Assembly (NCBI RefSeq): GCF_018375725.1
Contig: NZ_JAHACR010000192.1
Span: 1-8,165 of the forward strand
Direction of reading: 5' to 3'
Source: Burkholderia sp.
GTDB taxonomy: Bacteria > Pseudomonadota > Gammaproteobacteria > Burkholderiales > Burkholderiaceae
DNA length: 8,165 bases
The notes beneath the pieces are model-generated. The model made no database searches, had not been told where the DNA came from, and saw nothing but the letters and a program-made list of their open reading frames with translations. Positions 1 through 5,286 of the stretch are shown piece by piece. How positions within the stretch are numbered: the stretch's first letter is position 1; every line of letters begins with the position of its first letter. The position numbers and the translations under genes were made by a program.

Positions 1-737
1 ACGATCCCTCCTTTGACCGGCTGGCCGCCCTGATTGAGCGTGATGCCCGGCGCAAGCGCGTCGCTCGGCGATAGGCCATTCTGCACCGTATAGCCAACCG
101 TGCCGACGCCGCCGCCGGCCGCGAGCGGGTTCTGGTTGACCGCGACAGTCGCCGGGCCCGTGTTGACCTGCGCATACTTCGGCATCATCGCGTTCAGCTG
201 CGTCTCGCCGTTCAGCGCCGACATGTAGTGCTGCTGCACCCATCCGCGCAACTGCTGCGGATCCTGCGGCATCGACGCGAGTTCCGCTTGATAGACCTGC
301 GGCGTGATCGCGCCGGCCTGCAGCTGCGTCACCCCAAAATTCATCACGTCCTGTGGCGAGAGATCCGGCTTCGTGAGCAGACTGCCGAGGCCCTGCCGAA
401 GACCTGATTGCACCTTGATCGACTGCTCAAGTTGTGTATTCGTGAGCGTCGTTTGAGCTTGCTGGTTTTCAATCAGACTTTTCGTCAACTGCGGCAAGTT
501 GTACGCACCCGCCGGGTTTGACGCGAGATCGCCTTTAACGCCGCTCCAATCGGTATTGCCTTGCGCATCTGTATGACGCTGAATCGATTGAGAAACAGCT
601 TGGTTGGCGCCAATTTGCTGCTGCAAGGCATTTCCTTGCGCGTTAATCATACGAAACTGCGCGACCTGCAACGCCTGCTGCAGCGGGTTGAACTCGGGCG
701 CTTTCGCTTGGAGCGGGATCGAGGTATTGAGTGCCAT
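1..737 (-). CDS. Q-rich putative DNA ejection / internal virion protein (partial, N-terminal part)
   Basis: The minus-strand frame is open from an ATG at 735-737 to the left edge, giving 245 residues with no stop, so the C-terminus lies outside the window. The protein begins MALNTSIPLQAKAPEF and has a glutamine-rich, probably helical first 110 residues. A segment around residues 125-185 (LSPQDVMNFGVTQLQAGAIT, then WVQQHYMSALNGE) follows, and then a Gly/Pro-rich stretch from about residue 193. It starts 2 bases after the stop of the gp7-like gene and has no convincing Shine-Dalgarno site, so it is probably translated by coupling. In P22 the gene after gp7 encodes another ejected protein (gp20, then gp16), and position plus composition fit that role. 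I do not see a lytic-enzyme motif in the visible part. The assignment is inferred from synteny and style; a virion structural protein of another kind is possible. Confidence 0.7.
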   Translation of the reverse strand, partial: MALNTSIPLQAKAPEFNPLQQALQVAQFRMINAQGNALQQQIGANQAVSQSIQRHTDAQGNTDWSGVKGDLASNPAGAYNLPQLTKSLIENQQAQTTLTNTQLEQSIKVQSGLRQGLGSLLTKPDLSPQDVMNFGVTQLQAGAITPQVYQAELASMPQDPQQLRGWVQQHYMSALNGETQLNAMMPKYAQVNTGPATVAVNQNPLAAGGGVGTVGYTVQNGLSPSDALAPGITLNQGGQPVKGGI

Positions 738-739
738 GA

Positions 740-1504
740 TCAGACCGTGAAGAGGATCGGGTTCCCAGCTGCCGTGGTCCCGTATGACGGGTTAGCGGCC
801 GTCGCGCTCGCGAGGGCGTTGTTATTGAGCAGCCCGTATGTCATCGCGCCATTCGCCACGCTATTCATGCCGCCGGCCAGTGCATTCGCCGAGCCAACCA
901 TACCGGCCGCCTGAGCGTTCGCGCCGCTCGTCAGCGTATTTCCGATGTTGCCGACGGCATTCGCGCCGAGGCTGCCATTCGTTGCCGCAGCGTTCTGACC
1001 GTTTCCGACGACGCCGAGCAACCGATTGGCATTATTGGCCGCGCTCGAATAGTTCGTATTGAACGTCTGCAGCGCGCGATTGAACACATCGTTGTAGGTC
1101 GAATCCGCCAGACCCGTCGCGTAATTCGCCGCTCCTTTGAGCGCAGCGCCAGACGTTCCCAGGCCGCGCGCCGCCGCGCTGTTCTGCACCGACTTCAGAC
1201 CTTGGTCGAGCGTGAAATGATAGCCGGGGGTCGCGGCTGCGTCCGATGCACTAGGGGCCGAAAAACGCTGCGTCAACATCGGATTCGCCAGCGCATCTTT
1301 CAGCGGGTTGATATATGACGACCCCAAATCCATGTAGGGCTGCAGATTCTTTTGCGTCTGCTGCCACTGCTTATTTTGAAGCGCGGCTGCGTTGTTCGCA
1401 GCGTCGGCCTGAGTCTGGGCGGCATCGCTAGCGGCACCGGCGCTGATTGCTGAGCCCGCCAATCCTGCAACGGCGCCACCTGCTATTGCAGCAGCTACGC
1501 ACAT
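740..1504 (-). CDS. gp7-like DNA ejection (DNA transfer) protein
   Basis: 254 aa. The N-terminus (residues 3-25, MCVAAAIAGGAVAGLAGSA) is a Gly/Ala-rich hydrophobic stretch like the glycine-zipper segments of podovirus ejection proteins. Next comes a Q/N-rich helix (28-55) and a PYMDLG motif (57-61). The core at 92-145 contains PGYHFTLDQGLKSVQNSAAA, RGLGTSGAALKGAANYATGL and YNDVFNR. This arrangement (PGYxFxLdqG, then ArGxxxSGAal, then YxxxFNR) is typical of gp7-like DNA transfer proteins of short-tailed phages. In P22 such proteins are packaged in the capsid and ejected into the envelope to help DNA cross. The Ala/Asn/Gly-rich C-terminus (155-254) is low complexity. The ATG has a good GAGGT site five bases upstream and overlaps the end of the GNAT gene by 10 bases. 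The exact P22 counterpart (gp7 rather than gp20) rests on position and motif memory. Confidence 0.78.
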   Translation of the reverse strand: MCVAAAIAGGAVAGLAGSAISAGAASDAAQTQADAANNAAALQNKQWQQTQKNLQPYMDLGSSYINPLKDALANPMLTQRFSAPSASDAAATPGYHFTLDQGLKSVQNSAAARGLGTSGAALKGAANYATGLADSTYNDVFNRALQTFNTNYSSAANNANRLLGVVGNGQNAAATNGSLGANAVGNIGNTLTSGANAQAAGMVGSANALAGGMNSVANGAMTYGLLNNNALASATAANPSYGTTAAGNPILFTV

Positions 1505-2016
1505 GTCTCACCTCGCGGAAGATCTTTGAGCTTGAGCTCCATCACCACGTCATCGGCGATATAGCCGCGGCGCTCTAGAATTTCGTACAGCTTTCCAGTC
1601 CGCGTGACTGGCCATCCAACGATGCTGACACCGCGAGCGCGAAGCGCATCCTCGACATGTGACATGAACCGCGGCATCGAGCGCCGATGATCAGGTTGCA
1701 CATAGAACGTATCGACGTTTCCGCACAACTCGGTTTTCAGGTGCAGGCTTTTGTAGAGGATAAGCAGCGCATACCCGTTCAAAACTCCATCCTCGCCGCG
1801 CAACGTCATTGCGATCAAAGAATGGTGGTCTGCCAGATAGAGGTACTGGTCGATATCCGGATCGATCGCGAGGCCGCGTTGCCCATGATATGCGCATGTA
1901 TCCTTCTTGATCTCCGAACATTCGTCCCAGCTTTGCTGACCCAGCGGGACGATCTCATCCGCAAGTTCACGCGTGAAAGGCTCGATGGAGATTTTCATTT
2001 CCGGGAAGTTGCTCAC
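1495..2016 (-). CDS. GNAT-like N-acetyltransferase (phage accessory)
   Basis: 173 aa. The pattern is that of a GNAT fold: an N-terminal strand (MKISIEPF), helix and loop, then central strands (LIAMTLRGEDGVLNGYALLI, residues 67-86). Motif A follows at about 100-130 (NVDTFYVQPDHRRSMPRFM, then VEDALRARGV), and a motif-B-like end at 143-162 (LYEILERRGYIADDVVMELK). GNAT enzymes transfer acetyl from acetyl-CoA to an amine. The usual CoA-binding loop Q/RxxGxG/A is degenerate here (RRSMPR), so activity or donor use is uncertain. The GTG start overlaps the stop of the 109-aa gene (GTGA); GGAGG lies 10 bases upstream. An internal ATG at residue 7 is the alternative start. The gene sits between tail and ejection genes and is expressed with them. 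The substrate is unknown: a virion protein, a host protein or a small molecule. It is somewhat less GC-rich than the coat and gp10 genes. Confidence 0.75.
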   Translation of the reverse strand: MSNFPEMKISIEPFTRELADEIVPLGQQSWDECSEIKKDTCAYHGQRGLAIDPDIDQYLYLADHHSLIAMTLRGEDGVLNGYALLILYKSLHLKTELCGNVDTFYVQPDHRRSMPRFMSHVEDALRARGVSIVGWPVTRTGKLYEILERRGYIADDVVMELKLKDLPRGETCA

Positions 2017-2342
2017 GATGCCGTAGCCTCCGCGCCGGTGATCGTCAGCGTCACGCCGTTGCCGTCGGCGTAGAGCGCCGACGGGTTCACGATCTTTGTG
2101 TTGATGACTTCCGGCACCATCATCGAGGCGCCGGCCGCGACCGACACGCGATGGATGCGCGTCGCATCAGCTGCGGTGCCGCCGTTCGGGACGAGGTAGA
2201 AATTCACGGTCACGGCGCCCGCCGTCGGGTTCCAGAGGTTCACGCTGTGCGCCGCGCCCTGCAGCGCCGCACCGGGCGAATAGACTGCGGCGGCAGCGCC
2301 CGCGAGCACGCCCTGATAGAGGGTCTTCCAATTCACGCTCAT
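2013..2342 (-). CDS. Small beta-rich phage protein of unknown function
   Basis: 109 aa. After a short N-terminal segment (MSVNWKTLYQGVLAGAAAAV) the sequence alternates short hydrophobic strands and turns: AHSVNLWNPTAGAVTVNFYL (31-50), a glycine loop (PNGGTAADATR), HRVSVAAGASMMVPEVI, then ALYADGNGVTLTITGAEA. This reads as a compact beta-sandwich such as is found in small virion-associated proteins, and I recall similar proteins in tail modules of other phages, but I cannot name a function. The ATG overlaps the upstream stop (ATGA), and GAGG stands seven bases before it. No cysteines, no transmembrane segment and no catalytic motif are visible. A virion surface or tail-associated role is an inference from the fold style and position. 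Confidence 0.82.
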   Translation of the reverse strand: MSVNWKTLYQGVLAGAAAAVYSPGAALQGAAHSVNLWNPTAGAVTVNFYLVPNGGTAADATRIHRVSVAAGASMMVPEVINTKIVNPSALYADGNGVTLTITGAEATAS

Positions 2343-2758
2343 GTTGTTGCCTCGATGAGTTTTCGGACGTCATCCGGTGCGCGCGGCGCGACCGGAACGG
2401 GTTCGGGGAGTTGTGCCGCGGCGCGCGCGGCGACCGCGATGGGTTCGGGTAGCGCGACTGCGGGCCGCTGCGGGATAGGCACAACGCTCTGCAGCGCAGC
2501 CTCGAGCGCCGCGACGCGCCCGAGCAGCGCGCCGACGAGCGCGCCGGCCACGTTGCTGTTGTCGAGCACTAACAATTCGCCGATCTCGGCCGCCTGATTC
2601 TTGACCTGGGTATGCAGCGAGTTGATGTCGACCGGTACACCCTGGCCACCCGTGCGCGACAGCAGCGACAGAAAGAACGCGAACCACTCGGGTGCAAGGC
2701 GTCCGTCCGGGCCAACGATCGGCGTGCCAGGATTCGGCATGTTGGCGTTCGTGCTCAC
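2339..2758 (-). CDS. Hypothetical tail protein at the tail-needle position, with predicted coiled coil
   Basis: 139 aa. The N-terminal motif NPGTPIVGPDGRLAPEWFAF (9-28), then FLSLLSRTGG, resembles the xPxVDPdGrpTPEFxxxLxxLxxRTGG leader seen in many small phage structural proteins. Residues 45-95 look helical with heptad-like hydrophobics (INSLHTQVKNQAAEIGELLV, then ALLGRVAALEAALQSV), consistent with an oligomeric coiled coil. Residues 103-130 are two 14-residue Pro/Ala-rich repeats starting LPEP. The start is GTG, overlapping the gp10-like stop as GTGA, with GAGGG seven bases upstream. In P22 the gene directly after gp10 is gp26, the trimeric tail needle. Position and coiled coil suggest a shorter functional analogue, but there is no clear homology that I can see. 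It could equally be a small tail-associated or chaperone-like protein. Confidence 0.83.
   Translation of the reverse strand: MSTNANMPNPGTPIVGPDGRLAPEWFAFFLSLLSRTGGQGVPVDINSLHTQVKNQAAEIGELLVLDNSNVAGALVGALLGRVAALEAALQSVVPIPQRPAVALPEPIAVAARAAAQLPEPVPVAPRAPDDVRKLIEATT
2369..2452 (-). repeat. Two tandem 14-codon Pro/Ala-rich repeats
   Basis: Within the 139-aa protein, residues 103-116 (LPEPIAVAARAAAQ) and 117-130 (LPEPVPVAPRAPDD) are two adjacent copies of a 42-base unit. Both begin LPEP and share the AVAxRA/PVAPRA core. The DNA is very GC-rich with GCGCGCGG runs. The second unit has diverged, so this is an old duplication or a selected linker rather than a fresh slippage product. Confidence 0.7.
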
Positions 2759-4179
2759 GTGCGCACCCTCGAAACGTCAACCCATGCGCCGTTCAGCGCA
2801 GTCCGGATCGGCTCTGACCACGACAGCTCGAACACGCGATCGCGCGCATAGCCGAGCCGCTGAAACTGGATCGACGTCAGGAACTCGCCGCGGCGGCCCA
2901 TCGTCGCCGTGATCGGATTGCCCCACGTTGCGCCGCGATCGTTGCTCCAGCGCAGGCTCACGAGCGGATCGGTCGCATCGTCCGGCATCCCTGCGCCCAC
3001 CTCCATGTCGGCGATGAACTGTCGGAACAGCACGCGATTGCCGTCCGCGCCCAGGATGTGCGGGAACGAACGGATGCGCTGGATCGGCTTGCCGTTGTCG
3101 GTGTAGGCGTTCGGGTCGAGCGCGTAGACCGCGCCCGTCTGCCAGTCGCCGATGAGGTTGCGGCCCGCGTTGAACGAATGGCAGTTCATCCGGTGCCGGC
3201 TCAGCGAGCCGTCGGCCTCCAGATATGCGCGCTGATGCCACTGGCCGGTCGCCACGTCGAAGCACCAGGTGCGATTCGCCGTCGGGAACGTGAGCACGTA
3301 GAACGCGTGACCGCCCTGCAGGTACGAGAAGCCGATCGCATCGTCGATCCGGCTGTACGTGCTGAATTCCTGCTCGAGCGCGTGCGTCGAGATGCGCTCA
3401 GCCTGGTAGTTCTTGCCGACGAACACGACGCCCTGGCCCTGCAGATCGCGACCAAGCCAGAAGAGCGCGAGGTCGATCTTCGCGACCGAGTGCTTCGCAG
3501 CGCAACCGTGCTCGATGAAGACGCCTGGCATGCGGCCGAACGTGAAGTCGGTCGCTCCCGTGTTGAACCATACTTCCGTCGTCAGCGCGCCTAACAGCCA
3601 GATCTCGCGGTGCATGACGGCGAGCGTCACGAGGTTGTCCGAGTAGGTCGACTTCGACGCGATATCGAGCGAATCGAACTTGATGTCGTTGTAGAGCGAA
3701 ACGTAGAACTGCGGCGTGCCCGGCTTGTTGAATACGAAGTAGCCGTCGACGAAATCGACCTTGTCGGCACCGTAGAACGCGGGGTCGGTGACTTGCGTCA
3801 TGACGTTGCCCGCGAGAGCGATCGTGAAGCCGACCGCTGTGCCGTCGACAATGAAGACCGATGTGCCGTTGTCGACCATCGAGACGTGCCCGCTGATCGA
3901 CGAGAGCGTGCCGAGCTGCGTGTAATTGTTGGTGGCGTCGACCGCATAGACGTTCGGCCCGACCACTTCGAATCGCGCGCCGTTCGACGCGGTGTAGATG
4001 CCGCGCGATTCCCCTGCGGCCGGTGGCGTCGATACGAGCGTGAGGCCCGGCGTCGGGTAGTACGTGAACGGCGCGGGCGCATCCTGCGGGTTCTGCTCGC
4101 CGTACAGGTTGACGCAGCGTTGCGCCTCCGCGATCAGGCTCTTCGCGGTATACGCGCCGAGGGTGAGAGGGACGCGCAT
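2755..4179 (-). CDS. Packaged-DNA stabilization protein, P22 gp10-like (tail hub)
   Basis: 474 aa, almost the same as P22 gp10 (about 472 aa). The protein closes the portal channel after packaging and forms the hub to which tailspikes and the tail needle attach. The N-terminus MRVPLTLGAYTAKSLIAEAQ followed by RCVNLYGEQNP (21-31) is characteristic of the family (PF11134, phage stabilisation). The body reads as a beta-propeller: repeated strands such as VDGYFVFNKPG (144-154), REIWLLGALTTEVWFNTGAT (191-210), GRDLQGQGVVFVGKNYQAER (243-262) and ISTHALEQEF (263-272). The C-terminal part has LRWSNDRGATWG (409-420) and ELSWSEPIR. I chose the ATG at 4177-4179, where TGATG overlaps the gp4-like stop by one base. 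The frame stays open upstream to 4770, but that extension is Arg-rich and is the shadow of the gp4-like gene. The Shine-Dalgarno site is weak, consistent with coupling. Confidence 0.94.
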   Translation of the reverse strand: MRVPLTLGAYTAKSLIAEAQRCVNLYGEQNPQDAPAPFTYYPTPGLTLVSTPPAAGESRGIYTASNGARFEVVGPNVYAVDATNNYTQLGTLSSISGHVSMVDNGTSVFIVDGTAVGFTIALAGNVMTQVTDPAFYGADKVDFVDGYFVFNKPGTPQFYVSLYNDIKFDSLDIASKSTYSDNLVTLAVMHREIWLLGALTTEVWFNTGATDFTFGRMPGVFIEHGCAAKHSVAKIDLALFWLGRDLQGQGVVFVGKNYQAERISTHALEQEFSTYSRIDDAIGFSYLQGGHAFYVLTFPTANRTWCFDVATGQWHQRAYLEADGSLSRHRMNCHSFNAGRNLIGDWQTGAVYALDPNAYTDNGKPIQRIRSFPHILGADGNRVLFRQFIADMEVGAGMPDDATDPLVSLRWSNDRGATWGNPITATMGRRGEFLTSIQFQRLGYARDRVFELSWSEPIRTALNGAWVDVSRVRT

Positions 4180-4895
4180 CAGTACGGCCGATCCGAATAG
4201 ATGTTGTACCGCTGCTTCGTCCCGAGTCCGCGCGGCATGCTCATCGACTGGATCTGCAGGTTCATGCGCTTGATGACGCGCTTCGTGCTGGCGGCCAGCT
4301 TCTCCACCATCCGAGGGGGATCGAGCTGATACGAGCCGCAAAGCCAGATCGCGAGGTTGTAGCGGATCGCGGCCATGTACTCGGGCGGCAGCGTGATGTC
4401 GTCGCCCGGCGTGACGAACTGCGGGAGCGCCTCGAGCGTCACGATGTGCAGCTCGAAACTGTTGTTCGGTACCGGGAACATGAACAGGTTGCCGAGCGGG
4501 AATGCCGCGTCGTAGAACGCATAGCTCGGGAACGACACCAGCGACTTGAGCGCGATGCGCGAATAGTCCTCGCGCGCCGCGATGATCGTTACCGGATAGT
4601 CGATCGGGTTCGGGCTGCCCGGATTCAGGCGCGCATACGCCGCGTTGATCTTGAAGGGCCACGCCGGCGTATTGAAGGCGCCACCGGGCCCGACCGTGTA
4701 CGATTGCGCGCCGGTCGACTGAATCGCCGTATCGACGAGGTGATACACGCTCAGGCGCTCGCCCTGCCACTGGCCGAGCATCATGTTCAGCGTGGCGAGG
4801 CCATCGGACGTGTCGTCGGGCGAGATCGACTGCCCGATACCCAGCGCGCCGATATCCTTCAGCGCGAGAGTGATCAGGTCGACGGCGGTCGTCAC
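4179..4895 (-). CDS. Head-completion / tail accessory factor, P22 gp4-like
   Basis: 238 aa. The N-terminal helical segment (MTTAVDLITLALKDIGALGI, then DGLATLNMMLGQWQGERLSV at 31-50) is typical of gp4-like packaged-DNA stabilization proteins (PF11650, P22 tail accessory factor). In P22 these form a ring under the portal and recruit gp10. A middle region (65-165) rich in aromatic and proline residues, including PLGNLFMFPVP, follows. The C-terminal helical part has LPPEYMAAIRYNLAIWLCGS (169-188) and a basic amphipathic helix KLAASTKRVIKRMNLQIQ. It is longer than P22 gp4 (about 166 aa), as other family members are by my recollection. The GTG start overlaps the upstream stop (GTGA) and has GGAGG four bases upstream. 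It lies directly before the gp10-like gene, as in P22. It could be annotated more generally as a head-tail connector. Confidence 0.86.
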   Translation of the reverse strand: MTTAVDLITLALKDIGALGIGQSISPDDTSDGLATLNMMLGQWQGERLSVYHLVDTAIQSTGAQSYTVGPGGAFNTPAWPFKINAAYARLNPGSPNPIDYPVTIIAAREDYSRIALKSLVSFPSYAFYDAAFPLGNLFMFPVPNNSFELHIVTLEALPQFVTPGDDITLPPEYMAAIRYNLAIWLCGSYQLDPPRMVEKLAASTKRVIKRMNLQIQSMSMPRGLGTKQRYNIYSDRPY

Positions 4896-5224
4896 GCTGC
4901 CTCCAGCGCCGCGCGGATCTTGTCGTTCGACCAGCGCTTATCGATCTTCACGCCCTTCTCTTCGGCGATCTGGATCAGCGCCGCCCGCTCGTCATCGGCT
5001 TCGCCAGCCGGTGCAAGCGCGGCTTCTTCCTCTGCGCTGTGCACGATGACGCCGCCGACCCACTTCGGATACTCGACGAAATCGGGCTGCTGTTCGCGCG
5101 GTACGGCGTCGGCGCGCGCTGGCTTCTTCCAGCCCTCGCCGAGCGCTTCGAACGCCTCCTGCGTCTCGACGATCTTCGACTCGCCTTTCGGGCCTGTGAC
5201 CCACATCGGGAATTCCTGGAACAC
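4892..5224 (-). CDS. Small phage protein with duplicated WV motif and SAP/HeH-like C-terminus
   Basis: 110 aa from a GTG at 5222-5224. Residues 2-9 (FQEFPMWV) recur at 49-56 (FVEYPKWV). Each copy is followed by a short strand and an acidic helix (SKIVETQEAFEAL and VIVHSAEEEAAL), so the first 70 residues look like two copies of a small module. Residues 78-110 (DERAALIQIAEEKGVKIDKR, then WSNDKIRAALEAA) resemble the helix-extended-loop-helix of HeH/LEM, SAP or Rho-N domains, which often bind nucleic acid. The GTG is preferred to the internal ATG (5204-5206) because it keeps the first motif copy whole and has GGAGG four bases upstream. The same GGAGGCASCGTG layout starts the next gene. A longer frame from an ATG at 5285-5287 would run through the terminator and lacks a ribosome site. 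P22 has no counterpart between coat and gp4. The role is unknown; association with heads or DNA is an inference. Confidence 0.82.
   Translation of the reverse strand: MFQEFPMWVTGPKGESKIVETQEAFEALGEGWKKPARADAVPREQQPDFVEYPKWVGGVIVHSAEEEAALAPAGEADDERAALIQIAEEKGVKIDKRWSNDKIRAALEAA
4900..4904 (-). promoter_or_regulatory. Ribosome binding site of the gp4-like gene
   Basis: GGAGG on the minus strand lies inside the last codons of the 110-aa gene, four bases before the GTG at 4893-4895. It fixes the GTG start and pairs with the GTGA stop/start overlap. Confidence 0.75.
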
Positions 5225-5228
5225 GGTG

Positions 5229-5233
5229 CCTCC
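5229..5233 (-). promoter_or_regulatory. Ribosome binding site deciding the GTG start of the 110-aa gene
   Basis: GGAGG on the minus strand, four bases before the GTG at 5222-5224 and just downstream of the coat terminator. The context GGAGGCACCGTG nearly matches that of the gp4-like gene (GGAGGCAGCGTG), which supports GTG over the ATG six codons later. Confidence 0.72.
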
Positions 5234-5238
5234 GGAAG

Positions 5239-5263
5239 AAAAAGCCCCCGCCGAAGCGGGGGC
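5239..5263 (-). terminator. Intrinsic terminator after coat gene, UUCG tetraloop
   Basis: On the minus strand, a perfect 8-bp stem (GCCCCCGC with GCGGGGGC; arms 5256-5263 and 5244-5251) is closed by a TTCG loop in the very stable C(UUCG)G context. It is followed directly by TTTTTCTT (five A on the plus strand at 5239-5243). It sits 23 bases past the coat stop and ends shortly before the ribosome site of the 110-aa gene, so transcripts of the tail genes must read through it or arise elsewhere. Confidence 0.92.
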
Positions 5264-5286
5264 CGATTGTTGAAGCAGCGAGCCCA

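Noticed and set aside
1261..1266. A-run at 1261 as a possible terminator
   Set aside because: No adjacent inverted repeat of useful length, and it is in the middle of the gp7-like gene.
3610..4200. 196-codon plus-strand frame opposite the gp10-like gene
   Set aside because: Its composition is dominated by Arg, Val and Asp, typical of the antisense of GC-rich coding DNA, and it overlaps a certain gene.
4180..4770. Upstream extension of the gp10-like frame
   Set aside because: The added sequence is Arg/Ala-rich out-of-frame translation of the gp4-like gene. The family N-terminus begins exactly at the ATG at 4177-4179.
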